Assembly (NCBI GenBank): GCA_016256075.1
Contig: SDVU01000654.1
Location: 1-11,551 of the forward strand
Direction of reading: 5' to 3'
DNA length: 11,551 nt
Origin: Dictyocoela muelleri
Taxonomy: Eukaryota; Microsporidia
In this document: positions 1 through 7,934 of the stretch, piece after piece
How positions within the stretch are numbered: position 1 is the stretch's first letter
Layout of the letters: each line of letters opens with the position of its first letter
Notes under the pieces: model-generated
What the model was told of the DNA's origin: nothing
Databases searched by the model: none
The model's input: only the letters and a program-made list of their open reading frames with translations
Program-made: the position numbers and the translations under genes

Positions 1-80
1 TATCTTTTATTGATGATTTTACTTATTTTTTAAAAATATTTTCTACGTTCCGACATTAAAAAGAGGGGTGCTAAAATTAA

Positions 81-121
81 AAATAGAGACCCTCAAATAG
101 AGACCCTCAAATAGAGACCCT
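81..121. repeat. Three tandem copies of a 14-bp unit
   Basis: The unit aaatagagaccctc occurs at 81-94 and 95-108, and again at 109-121 without its last base. The copies are identical, so the array is probably young. The array runs into aaatagagaccctatt, which faintly recalls the complement of the 20-21-bp array at 10638-10784 (gaccctatt shared). Common origin of the two arrays is only a guess. Confidence 0.85.
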
Positions 122-332
122 ATTCGCACTTTGTGCCCAAATTATTTGTTATTTTTATACTCAAGGGGGTAAAAATTGTTTTTTTTTTTTTTCGGGGTTG
201 AAAAATGTTATTTTGAAGCCAAAAAATTTTAGATTTAATAAAATGAAAATATTAGTATGTAAATAACTTTATATTCCTTTGAAATATTTTTTTGAATTTA
301 TTTTTGTTATTTTATAAGCTGGTAAAATTTGT

Positions 333-662
333 GTTTGTCATGTCCTTAAAGATGAATGACATTGAATTATTAATTTATAATTAACTTAAAAACCTTCAAA
401 ACAAAAAAAATATTGAATAATTAAATTTCAATCTATCATTTTAAAGCATAAAATAAAATGGCTTTTTAAAGAGTGCGTATATAAATAATACAACAAAAAC
501 AGATACAAAATTATCAATGAAAATCAGGGGGAATAACAAGAGTGAACAGTGGCTTGCACCAAAAAATATCAATAAAAATATTTACATAAAAAATATATCA
601 ATAAAAACATTTACATAAATTTTACGTTATTAAAAGGCCTAATGTTCGAGGACATGACAGTG
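333..662. mobile_element. Possible decayed MITE bounded by tgtcatgtcct inverted repeats
   Basis: The left copy of tgtcatgtcct lies near 336-346 and its reverse complement near 649-659, so about 330 bp are bracketed by an 11-bp perfect inverted repeat. The right end, read inward, starts cactgtcatg, as some hAT ends do. No target-site duplication is visible and similarity falls off quickly inside. Chance is a real alternative. Confidence 0.3.
566..619. repeat. 25-bp tandem duplication, two copies
   Basis: Positions 566-590 and 595-619 carry the same 25-bp segment (begins atatcaataaaaa, ends tttacataaa) with one difference, separated by four bases. It is a simple local duplication in AT-rich sequence; no function is apparent. 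Confidence 0.75.
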
Positions 663-824
663 TTTTTAATTGATTTAAATTTAAATGAATAAAAATTCTA
701 AAATGTGTATTTATAATCAAAATTTTTAATTCTCCTTTAATCATTTTTAAAGTTTATGGTTTTGAAGCCTTTTTTAAAAAAACGATCCACTTTAACGATT
801 AGAAAATTAATTACATTTTAATTT

Positions 825-2003
825 ATATATATATATTATAAATTACATGCTGGTAATATTTATAATTACCAAACAGAGAGTTATATTTAATCATGTTTTT
901 AGACAATCAATTCTTGATTTTTAAGTAAAAGTTACTCCTAAGCTACCAAGAGGCCCAGGTGTATAGGTAATTTTTGTTTAATTATTGACACAGTAATTAC
1001 AAGTAATTAGAGGGTCTTCATGAATTTTTTAGTTTGACGACTTATTTTCCCGAGATCCGTCGCCCTACTCAATCTCCGCACCCATGAGTGTCTATTTCTC
1101 TTCATTGTCATTTATAACGAGTAATAATCAGCCATACTAGACTTGAACAACTGTATATTACTTTTATAATTATTTATCGTTCAATTTCATTCCATTTTTT
1201 TATTAAAAAAATTATAAACAATTCAAAACACAATAAATAAATGTTATATTTAAGATTGGCATGTGATTTTAGCGCAAAAAGTGTTTTATCGCAATTTTTT
1301 TCACCTTTAAAATGAAATATCTAAAGATCAAAAAGTGAAAGAAAATTTTTATAAATTGTTTAGTGGTTTAATGACGCCAAAATTAATTGAATTTGTAAAA
1401 TATAGTTGTTTAAATATTATATTTACGTTTTTTAATTATAATATCACATAAATAATGATTTTACTTTTAAAATTTTGTTTTAAATAATTTCTTGATGTTT
1501 AATTATATAGCACCTTTTCAGCTTCTTTAAAAAAATTAATGTTAAATCAAACATAAAAGTGTGCGGATATGACATTTAGAATGTGAATTATAGTTTCATT
1601 CATATTATCCTATTGCTAATAATAGCATAGGCTTTAAATAAAAGATTAGGTATGAATTTGTAAATGCACTTCTCTCACTTGTGTTATTTATACAAAAATA
1701 AGAAATATAGACTTTATTGCTCTGGTGATGCTGATATGTACTTTTATAATCATGTCTATAGGTCAAAAAATGTATATTCGAAAAATACTATGAATAGAAA
1801 ATTTTATAAGGTTTTAATTTAAGCAAATAAATATTTTGGGCTCCTATTGTTGACAGAAATATCAAAAGGCTACATTTGACATTTTAAATTAACATTCTGT
1901 TGAAACATTTGGTAAAAAATAATAATATTCGCTAAAACCCGTTTTCGCGCTAAAGCGCAAGAGCGTTTAAGATTTTTAGCCACTGAGCTATCTAGCCTGA
2001 TAT
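825..2003 (-). mobile_element. SINE-1: tRNA-derived SINE copy, split by a DNA element
   Basis: On the minus strand the copy begins near 2003 with a tRNA-like head carrying a good box A (tagctcagtgg, complement of 1980-1990). It is interrupted at 1965, resumes at 1257, and runs through the body to the conserved end cagcatgtaat (complement of 842-852) and a TA-rich tail near 825-840. Body blocks shared with SINE-3 and SINE-5 include the stretches complementary to about 1050-1075 (ctcgg, then an A-rich run) and 940-970 (cacctgggcc, then ggtagctta). Box B is decayed. The copy has diverged a lot from the others, so it is old. Read without the insert, the head flows into the rest as in SINE-3, which supports the split. 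Confidence 0.72.
1258..1965. mobile_element. 708-bp non-autonomous DNA transposon inside SINE-1
   Basis: A 9-bp direct repeat, tttaagatt, flanks the element (1249-1257 and 1966-1974), and it lies exactly where the SINE-1 head and body must join. The ends form an imperfect inverted repeat of about 35 bp: left tttagcgcaaaaagtgtttt, right (read inward) tttagcgcgaaaacgggttt. The end repeat is itself palindromic: 1930-1949 reads cgctaaaacccgttttcgcg, and gcgctaaagcgc follows. The interior is AT-rich without a coding frame, so it must have been moved by a transposase from elsewhere. A 9-bp duplication fits Merlin or MULE elements; I cannot choose between them. Confidence 0.65.
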
Positions 2004-2148
2004 AAAAGAAAAAAACGAGGGAATGAAAATTTGACTTCCCCTTATATTTTAGATGTCTTAAAACGTAATCTTATTTTTATTTTATTTAAATTTTTCAGAG
2101 CGAAAAATTAAGAATAGATCCCAAATAAGTGTGTATTTTTTAAAAAGG

Positions 2149-2263
2149 ATAGATAGCCTAGTTGTTAACACTCTTGAATTTTACATTAAAGTATTGAGGT
2201 TCGAATTATTAAGTCATTTTAATAAATAATTAGGATTTACGTAGACTGTAAATAAAGAATTAG
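2149..2263 (+). mobile_element. SINE-2: tRNA-like head of a truncated SINE copy
   Basis: The head has a box A-like tagcctagttg (2154-2164) and a box B-like ggttcgaat (2198-2206), with the shared gttaacactcttgaat between them and the following taataaataat of the family. Homology to the body is lost before 2263, where the foldback element 2264-2560 begins. No body resumes beyond 2560, so the copy is either truncated or its rest was deleted. The anticodon-like hairpin (2173-2191) has the opposite orientation to that in SINE-3 and SINE-5. Confidence 0.65.
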
Positions 2264-2560
2264 GGCACTGGGTATCCATTTTGACCCAAATTTAGTAAGC
2301 GTACATAAGAGCTAATAAAAAACAGATTACATATTTCGAAATATCATAGTTAAATACTACAGGAAAAATATTTTTCTAGTAATGAATCATTTTTTTTCCA
2401 TATTTGGGACTTCGTCCCAAATATGGAAAAAAAATGATTCATTACTAGAAAAATATTTTTCCTCTAGTATTTAACTATGATCTTTCAAAATATGAAATCG
2501 TTTTTTTATGAGCTCTTATGTACGCTTACTAAATTTGGGTCAAAATGGATACCCAGAGCC
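2264..2560. mobile_element. 297-bp foldback (palindromic) element
   Basis: The whole segment is one inverted repeat centred at 2412, with arms of about 147 bp and a three-base loop (gggac-ttc-gtccc). The inner 49 bp (2362-2410 against 2414-2462) pair perfectly and the outer 44 bp differ at one position; the middle holds a few mismatches. Outer ends read ggcactgggtatcc and its near complement. No clear target duplication flanks it. It codes for nothing. The near-perfect arms suggest recent origin or arm-to-arm gene conversion. It looks like a foldback-type MITE of unknown superfamily. Confidence 0.85.
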
Positions 2561-2967
2561 ACGAAAAGGGGTTTATTTTTTCTAATAAATTTTTTATTAA
2601 AATTTTTCGTATTTTTTTAAAATTATTTTTTTATGTGTAAAATTATTTTTTGTTTAAAATTATTCCTAAGTTAGCTATTTACCTTTAACTTGGACTTCTT
2701 TCGATAAGAGGATATCCGTAATTTTTTAAATGTATTTTTAATCTTTAGATGACAATTTATTACATTAAAATTATCTTTAAATTTGGAGCAAAAATCCCCC
2801 TAGGGCGAATTTACGCACAGCTGTTTTTGTTATTGAAGTATTGACATAATTAAAAAATTTTTAGAATATTAATTTCTACTTTTATCCAGACACCATCTCA
2901 ATATTAGACTTACTAAATATGAAAATCTCACATTTAAATAAAATTATATTTATATTGACATATGTAG
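2561..2967. other. AT-rich spacer, nothing recognised
   Basis: No coding frame, hairpin or repeat with a partner in the window stands out. A slightly GC-richer patch near 2785-2825 (ggagcaaaaatccccctagg) may be the worn end of an unidentified element. Confidence 0.5.
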
Positions 2968-3428
2968 AGGCCTGATAGCTCAGAGGTTAACACTCTTGAA
3001 TGTAAAATTTAAGTATCGATGTTCGAATCTCCCGGACGCTACTCTTTAATAAATAATGAAGGAAAGGCTTTAAGTGGTAAAAAATTATAGAAATATAGTA
3101 TTAATATGTAGTGGTTCTAGTGCAATGAATCGTTTAAGACTTGATCTAATATTACAATGAATATGAAGGAACTTTCCTGGATGTTGGGCAGTATGGCGAC
3201 GCTTCTCGGCAAAAAAGTAGTGAAAAATAAAAATTTATGAAAAGCCATAAATTACCAGTATCCTGCTGTGTCATTTATAAAACAAAAATCGCGTATACAG
3301 CAGGGCTTCTGGGTAGCTTAGAAATGAAGTATAACCAAAACACCAAGAACAAAAGTTTTCTGATCCAAGATATGAGAAAACTCTCGGAGTTGGCAGCTAT
3401 GGATGTTTTCAGCATGTAATATATATAG
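2968..3428 (+). mobile_element. SINE-3: uninterrupted tRNA-derived SINE copy (about 460 bp)
   Basis: This is the best reference copy. The head carries box A tagctcagagg (2976-2986) and box B gttcgaatc (3021-3029), normal spacing for an internal RNA polymerase III promoter. The body follows with blocks seen in the other copies: tttaataaataatgaagg (3045-3062), ctcggcaaaaaagtagtgaa (about 3205-3224) and aaaatcgcgtatacagc (3285-3301). The end is gcagctatggatgtt (3393-3407), cagcatgtaat, then a TA-rich tail. Flanking tatgtaga (2961-2968) and tatataga (3422-3429) could be a worn target duplication. It encodes no protein; a 60-codon open frame inside is incidental. The tRNA of origin and the LINE partner cannot be named. 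Confidence 0.78.
2976..3029 (+). promoter_or_regulatory. Internal RNA polymerase III promoter (boxes A and B) of SINE-3
   Basis: tagctcagagg (2976-2986) fits the eukaryotic box A consensus TRGCNNAGYNGG closely, and gttcgaatc (3021-3029) fits the box B core GTTCGANTC. Between them lies a potential anticodon-like hairpin, cttgaat/atttaag around the loop gtaaa (2995-3013). Whether it is still transcribed is unknown. Confidence 0.7.
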
Positions 3429-3631
3429 ATTAGCAAAAAAAATAAATAATTTTAAATTAAATTCATATATTTTTGTTTTTAATTATTTGTGGAGCCATAA
3501 AATAGTAATTTTCATATTAACAAATTAAAACCATGAACTCATAAGGGCAATTAATAAAATTCAAATTAAAAATTTTTATTAAGTTTTCTTTTTAATTCAT
3601 TAATAGACGCATAGAATAGTGGACACATAAA
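3429..3631. other. AT-rich spacer between SINE-3 and SINE-4
   Basis: No gene, hairpin or shared repeat is seen. Confidence 0.5.
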
Positions 3632-3837
3632 TGATGGCATTTAGTTCAGTGGTTAACACTTTTGAATGTAACAACTAAGTATCGTGGTTAAAATCTCTCT
3701 GAAGTCACTGTAATGAATAATTTAATGCGACACTCAGCGACCAATGATTACATAACTAAATAGTAATATTCATTGTTCCAGTGTGCTATGCTGATTAAGA
3801 CTTGTTCTAATATGAGAATGAAACGAAAAAGACTCTA

Positions 3838-4188
3838 AAGTGTTTCTCAAATCTATTTTGGCTCACTACCTCTCCTCCAAAAAAAATTTAGTTTGCTCCC
3901 CTATACAAAAAATTGGGTATTTACTAATAAATTCTTATTTTTTATATTGATTTAGGTAATTGATAATAAAAATAAATTATTTATATGATAAAACGATTGA
4001 CTCTGATGTCTATTTAATAATGATTTTATTTTAAGTTTCTATTTTGTACGTTTAAGCTTTAGATTTCATAAATTCTAAATATCTCATTTCTTTAAAATCC
4101 AAATACCATCCTCCAAAAATCCAAATTCAACCCTGAAAATCCAAATTGCCCCAAGTGAGGCGTAGGCCCCACGTTGATAAACACACTG
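3838..4188. mobile_element. hAT-like MITE (351 bp) inside SINE-4
   Basis: The left end reads aagtgtttctcaaatc and the right end, read inward, cagtgtgtttatcaacgtgg: both match the CAGTG-TTCTCAA-type termini known from hAT transposons, the left having lost its initial C. The right flank is ctctacta (4189-4196), close to the SINE sequence ctctccta at this place. The left flank keeps only ctcta (3833-3837), so an 8-bp duplication, typical of hAT, has probably lost three bases on the left. Inside there is no coding frame; the right half has repeated atccaaat motifs near 4098-4146. It depends on a transposase from elsewhere. Confidence 0.62.
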
Positions 4189-4684
4189 CTCTACTATGTT
4201 TTAGATGAGTGTTAGACACATCTTGGGAAAATAAGTAATAGATGAAAAAATCTATGAAAAAGGCCAATAATTGCCAGCATATTACTGAGTCATTGAAAAA
4301 AACGAAAATGTAATAAAGATGAGTCTCTGGTATATTAAATAAGAATTGGGTTTTACACCTGAAAAAATAACTAAATAAAAATCAACACATTTAAAATCAT
4401 AGATGTTTTTTTGCAAGCCTGTAAGAGTGCCTAAACCCAAGGTATGGGGTCATGGGGTTTTGTTTGTTACAAAAAATTATTATGAAAAAATTACATAATT
4501 TTAATTGAAAAAAATCAAGTTTAATAATTAAATATTTTTATTTAATAATTAAACTATAATATCAATCCATTTTTTTAATCAGTTCAAATTCATATTTTTT
4601 TATTGTAATATTTCCTTATAAACTCATTTAAAAATGAATAAATATATTATTGCTTTATTCCTAATCTTTTTTTCTTTTCTTACC

Positions 4685-4813
4685 GGGTCTTCAGCACCCT
4701 TAAAAAACATTAAAGTCTCATTCCTCTGAGCATGAAATATGATTCTTATTTGAAAGACTCATATATGCTCAGAGGAATGGGATTTTAATGTTTTTTAAGG
4801 GTGCTGAAGACCC
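4685..4813. mobile_element. 129-bp foldback element nested in the 4411-4968 transposon
   Basis: Arms of 49 bp (4685-4733 and 4765-4813) are complementary with two mismatches around a 31-base loop. The ends read gggtcttcagcaccctt. No target duplication can be seen, so it may be an inserted MITE or an inverted duplication within the host element. The near-perfect arms make it younger than the surrounding SINE. Confidence 0.75.
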
Positions 4814-4918
4814 AATTAGAACCGAAATTATTGCATTAGTTTTCGATAAGAATACATTACTTTTGGTACTTGCTATAATTTATAAAATATTGAATGCGGT
4901 TTTTTTAATTTTTTTATT

Positions 4919-4963
4919 AAGGCTTGAGAGTGCCCACATTAATGTGGGCACTCTCACAGCCTT
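4919..4963. repeat. Terminal hairpin of the 4411-4968 transposon
   Basis: ggcttgagagtgcccacat is followed at once by its reverse complement atgtgggcactctcacagcc, with one extra base in the second arm and almost no loop. The right half is the terminal inverted repeat of the element. Being GC-richer than the surroundings, the hairpin would be quite stable. A transcription terminator is an alternative reading, but there is no gene next to it. Confidence 0.8.
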
Positions 4964-4988
4964 GCTCCGATGTTTTTGATATTTATAA

Positions 4989-5361
4989 TTTGATCAAATT
5001 AAATGAAATGAATTATACTTTTTAAATTTTATATCACTTTTCAGTATTTGAACTTTATAGAATTAATCAGTTATTTTTAATAAAATAAAACATGCGATGC
5101 AATAATTTTATTGAGCCTATAACATTTGGTTATTTGAATTATTACTATATTTTAATCTTATAAATATTTAAATGGTATGATCTTTAATATTGATATTTTT
5201 CACTATGGAATTATCAAAATATTCGTATTTTAATCAAAATATTTAAATTTAGAAACAAAAAGTCAATTAATTATTTCCTTTTTAATCACAATAAAAAAAA
5301 ACATTTTAAAAATTAAATCAAATGTTTTTTTTATAATTTAAAAAATCAAAAATACCCCTTT
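4989..5361. other. AT-rich 5' region of the dUTPase-like gene
   Basis: No gene or shared repeat is visible. The last part (about 5280-5354) is almost only A and T, followed by the CCCC tract at 5355-5358. The promoter is probably here, but no element can be singled out. Confidence 0.5.
5355..5358 (+). promoter_or_regulatory. CCC-type motif before the start codon
   Basis: cccc is followed by ttt-a-like sequence and the ATG at 5362. Microsporidian genes commonly carry a CCC- or GGG-like motif just upstream of the start codon, so this supports both the chosen start and the microsporidian origin. In a nearly pure A/T region four C's in a row stand out. Confidence 0.6.
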
Positions 5362-5757
5362 ATGACATTATTGTTCAAAATCAAATTACTTTACGAAGAT
5401 TCTAAAATACCAATAAAACGAGACAATAAATATATACTCTTATCATACGAGGATGGAATATTAAAACCTGGTGAAGTTAAAAAGATTAAGACAGGAATAG
5501 CTATGTCATTTCCAAATCAATATTTTGCATACATTCATACATTGGATGATCATCTTAAAAGAAAAATAACTACACTAGCTGGTGTTGCTGATAGTGATTA
5601 TAGAGGGGAGTATAATGTGGTTCTATTGAATAAGAGTGATAAGCCTTTGTATTTTAAGAAAGGTGATGAAATTGCTATTTGTCATTTTGTTAAAATTCAA
5701 TTACCTGAACTTGTTGGTGTAAATGATTTAGAAGAGACTCTAAAAGCAGAAAATTGA
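5362..5757 (+). CDS. dUTPase-like protein, lacking RSG motif and C-terminal arm
   Basis: The 131-residue product resembles trimeric dUTPases, which hydrolyse dUTP to dUMP and pyrophosphate and keep uracil out of DNA. Clear blocks are KPGEVKKIKTGIAMSFP (residues 35-51), TLAGVADSDYRGEYNVVLLN (71-90, the third motif with the expected catalytic Asp77 and the sugar-discriminating Tyr80) and KKGDEIAICHFVKI (99-112, the fourth motif). The first motif is weak (YILLSYED where YDLYSAED is usual). The second, PRSGLA, is replaced by HTLDDH at 59-64, and the protein ends at 131 without the glycine-rich fifth motif. Normal length is about 140-150. The start is supported by the CCCC tract. The frame is intact, so it may be under selection, but catalysis is doubtful; a regulatory or structural role is an alternative. 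It lies alone between SINE-4 and SINE-5. Confidence 0.88.
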   Translation: MTLLFKIKLLYEDSKIPIKRDNKYILLSYEDGILKPGEVKKIKTGIAMSFPNQYFAYIHTLDDHLKRKITTLAGVADSDYRGEYNVVLLNKSDKPLYFKKGDEIAICHFVKIQLPELVGVNDLEETLKAEN

Positions 5758-6381
5758 ATATTTTGGTATTATTTAGTGATTAAATCTTTTTTAAAAATTA
5801 TTCATGAAAATATTATTTAAAGTAATTTTCTGTTATCGATTTTTTTATTCCATCTTTTCAATATATATTACATGCTGACAACATCCATAGCTGCTAACTC
5901 GGAGAGGTGTTTCATAACGTGATCTGTGACCTTTAGTTCTTGTTGTTCCTATAATATGTAATTTCCTAAGCTACCCATAAGCCCAGCTGTATACGCGATT
6001 TTCGTTTTATCAATGCCTCAGCAGTATACAGGTTACTAGCAGCTTTTCATGAATTTTTATTTTTCACTACTTTTTGCCGAGATGGGTCGTCGCACTCATC
6101 TCCACACCTAGGAGAGTCACTTCTACTTAATTGTCATATTAAAACAAGTCTTATTCAGCTATAGTACACAGAAACAACTGTATATTAAACTATAATTACG
6201 TATTTATGACCGCTTAAAGCCATTCCCTCATTATTTATTAAAGAGTGCTGCCCGGCAATTCGTCCAGTGTGGACGGGTTATCGGATTTTCTGTCAGAATT
6301 TGCATACCCTTATGGTTATAAATAAATTTGATAAATAAAATTAAATTTTTTTAATGACATGGAAATATATTGTATTTTTTT

Positions 6382-7163
6382 GGGGGGCTTGTTTAGAAAG
6401 ATGCCTACCATCAAGGGGGGCTCTTGAATTGAAATTTTTAAAAAATAAATTAAAAATTATTAAACTATTATTTTTTTTTAATTAAAATTAATTATAACCA
6501 ATCCATTGCAACAATTTAATAAAATATCCACAAATATATTTTTAAATTCACCTCCTACTCAAATAAAATCTACCTTTCTTTTAATTTTATTTAACTATCC
6601 AACTAACTAAATTGCATCTTTTAACACCATTTTATTTTTCTTTTAATATTAAATTTCGATCAATAACTCCTAATATTGTTGGTATGTGTACCATCAAGTG
6701 CTACAAAACCAAAACTGTGATTCATAAACTTATGTTGTAAACTAATTTTTTGCACATTATTTTATAATTTATTTTCATTATTGTGGAATTTGATAAATTA
6801 TAAAATGGGTTAAGTTGCTTATAATTAATATCTGTTATAAAAGAGTAAATGTAATGAAAATACGGCAAAATTTCTAATTTTTAAATTTTATAGTTTGCCT
6901 AAATTGACAAAAGTTACGAGAACATCAGTATTTTAACACTTTTAATTTATAATTTTTTACAAATATATGTCATCACATTTAAAACATCTTTTTGTGGCTG
7001 CTAATATTTTAAGATTTATTAATAATTAAATCATGTAATCACAATTTAAAAATATTTTATCCATTAATTTTAAATTAATATGTGTCATTAATTAAATTTT
7101 AAAAAATTGCTTTTGTTTAGAAAGATGCCTACCTCATGGTAGGCATCTTTCTAAACAAGCCCC
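6382..7163. mobile_element. 782-bp MITE nested in the 6248-7717 transposon
   Basis: Terminal inverted repeats are ggggcttgtttagaaagatg plus cctacc at 6384-6409 and the exact complement ending gccccg at 7138-7163. The flanks gtattttttt (6372-6381) and gtattttt (7164-7171) look like an 8-bp target duplication with some T-run slippage. The right end is doubled into a hairpin (7109-7160). GG-starting ends with 8-bp duplications are what Merlin/IS1016 elements produce, so this is the best candidate for a Merlin MITE here; the match of ends to a specific Merlin element is not tested. The interior is AT-rich and non-coding. It is the youngest layer of the SINE-5 nest, as its end repeats still match perfectly. 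Confidence 0.7.
7109..7160. repeat. Terminal hairpin of the 6382-7163 MITE
   Basis: gtttagaaagatgcctacc (7115-7133) is followed after a four-base loop (tcat) by its perfect reverse complement (7138-7156). The stem continues through gctt/aagc with a two-base bulge. The outer half is the element's terminal repeat; the inner arm is an extra copy that the left end lacks. Confidence 0.9.
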
Positions 7164-7803
7164 GTATTTTTAATGATTTAAAAAATCTTTTGGATATTTA
7201 AATTTAAATAAGGATATTAAAAATTTTAGTGCACACTTTAAAATTAATTTTCTTAAAATAATTATAATTAAATAAAAAAACCATATTTAAAGAAAAAATT
7301 TTTAAAATCTGATTTATTTTGTAATTTTAACAGAAATGACATTATTTCCAAAAATTTGCTTCTTGAAAACTTTAAAACTTATTTATTTTCTCAGTTATTT
7401 TATCATATTTGGTGTAATTCAAAGCTTTAATATATAAAAACAAGCCCTCATTATCATCGTAACTTTCCTTGTGCTTATGTTCACTTTTAATGAAGATTTA
7501 ATTTTTTATTAAAACACGTACGCGACATTTCCTATATTTACAACGTCAAGAAAATGTTATATTACTAAAAAAAATTTATGATAAGCAAATCATTTATAAA
7601 AAATATTTCCGTTTTGTTGGATTTCTACAAAATGATATTTTCATGATCCATATAGGTATGCAAAATCTGACCTAAAATCTAGCAACTCCTAGAGTATGGA
7701 CGAGTTGCCGAATAAGGATTAAATAGTGACGTCAGCGGGATTCGACCACAATACTTAAATTTTACATTAAAGAGTGTTAACCACCGAACTATCTGGCAGT
7801 CCA

Positions 7804-7934
7804 TTTTTTCTATATTATTTTATAACGAATATTTTTTATATAAAAAAAAGGATATATTTAACTTTTTCTTTATGATTATATTTAGTCTTATTATTTATCC
7901 TCTTGAAGAATTTTGAGTTTAAATAGTTTCTGGC
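7804..7934. other. Short spacer between the heads of SINE-5 and SINE-6
   Basis: AT-rich sequence without recognisable content. A small hairpin, ctggc-tgagt-gccag, lies at about 7930-7945 at the start of SINE-6. Confidence 0.4.

Larger units (their letters stand above)
1..824. other. AT-rich stretch without a recognisable gene
   Basis: I see no coding frame with family resemblance on either strand. The stretch holds a short tandem repeat (81-121), a run of about 15 T's near 179-192, a 25-bp duplicated segment (566-619) and a weak inverted-repeat pair (about 333 and 662), each listed separately. The rest is A/T-dominated sequence that could be decayed mobile-element material. Confidence 0.6.
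4411..4968. mobile_element. 558-bp non-autonomous DNA transposon in the SINE-4 3' end
   Basis: It is flanked by the 9-bp direct repeat gatgttttt (4402-4410 and 4969-4977), which is also the SINE sequence at this point. The terminal inverted repeats are gcaagcctgtaagagtgcc (4413-4431) and, read inward from the right, gcaaggctgtgagagtgcc (4966-4948). At the right end the repeat is doubled into a hairpin (4919-4963). A separate 129-bp foldback (4685-4813) sits inside. No transposase is encoded. An 8-9-bp duplication and a right end beginning GG (read inward) fit Merlin, a family present at 9370-10559; MULE is the other candidate. Confidence 0.65.
3632..4988 (+). mobile_element. SINE-4: SINE copy split by two DNA elements
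   Basis: The head (3632-3710) has tagttcagtgg as box A, then gttaacacttttgaatgtaa and a worn box B (gtggttaaaatc). The body continues to about 3837, stops at a hAT-like insertion, resumes at 4189 (ctctactatgttttagatga, compare ctctcctaggtgtggagatg in SINE-5) and runs through gaggccaat-like and tcattgaaaaaaacgaaaat blocks to 4410. There a second element (4411-4968) interrupts it inside the conserved 3' end: catagatgttttt on the left and gatgtttttgatatttataa on the right correspond to tatggatgttttcagcatgt in SINE-3. The two insertions mean this SINE predates both. Confidence 0.7.
6248..7717. mobile_element. Non-autonomous DNA transposon (1,470 bp with insert) inside SINE-5
   Basis: The ends are imperfect inverted repeats of about 70 bp: from 6254 ggcaattcgtccagtgtgga through gtcagaatttgcatac, and from about 7709 on the minus strand ggcaactcgtccatactcta through gtcagattttgcatac. 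Each end contains a hairpin, for example cgtcca-gtg-tggacg near 6261-6275 and gcaactc...gagttgc near 7682-7708. Flanks attaaagagtg (6237-6247) and attaaatagtg (7718-7728) match at 10 of 11 bases and coincide with SINE sequence, so they are a target duplication of roughly 9-11 bp. Without the nested element at 6382-7163 it would be about 680 bp. No coding frame. Confidence 0.62.
5862..7803 (-). mobile_element. SINE-5: SINE copy split by a nested pair of DNA elements
   Basis: On the minus strand the head starts near 7803 with a box A-like tagttcggtgg, continues gttaacactctttaatgtaa, and has a box B (ggtcgaatcc, complement of about 7740-7750). It breaks at about 7718 and resumes at 6247 with cactctttaataaataatga (complement of about 6229-6247). 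The body runs to 5862 and includes aaaatcgcgtatacagctgg (complement of 5983-6002), gcagctatggatgtt (5880-5894) and the end cagcatgtaatatatat. Apart from the insertion this is the best-preserved body after SINE-3. Its 3' end lies about 105 bp after the dUTPase-like stop codon, tail to tail with that gene. Confidence 0.76.

Noticed and set aside
1965-2003. Separate short tRNA-like fragment unrelated to the body at 825-1257
   Set aside because: The 9-bp duplication tttaagatt joins both parts, and the rejoined sequence follows the order of SINE-3, so they are one split copy.
2264-2560. Replication origin or telomeric hairpin
   Set aside because: Such a role has no support beyond the palindrome itself, and flanking sequence on both sides is ordinary interior repeat DNA.
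2968-3045. A functional tRNA gene
   Set aside because: Boxes A and B are good, but no acceptor stem closes, no isotype can be assigned, and the head is always followed by the same non-tRNA body.
3237-3419. Open frame of 60 codons
   Set aside because: It lies wholly within the body of SINE-3; the homologous stretch in SINE-5 does not keep the frame, and no protein family is recognisable.
4919-4963. Transcription terminator hairpin
   Set aside because: No gene ends nearby, the organism appears eukaryotic, and the hairpin arm is the terminal repeat of the surrounding element.
4788-4979. Open frame of 63 codons with a hydrophobic stretch
   Set aside because: It begins in one arm of the 129-bp foldback and ends across the terminal hairpin of a transposon. 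Hydrophobic residues follow from the T-rich sequence.
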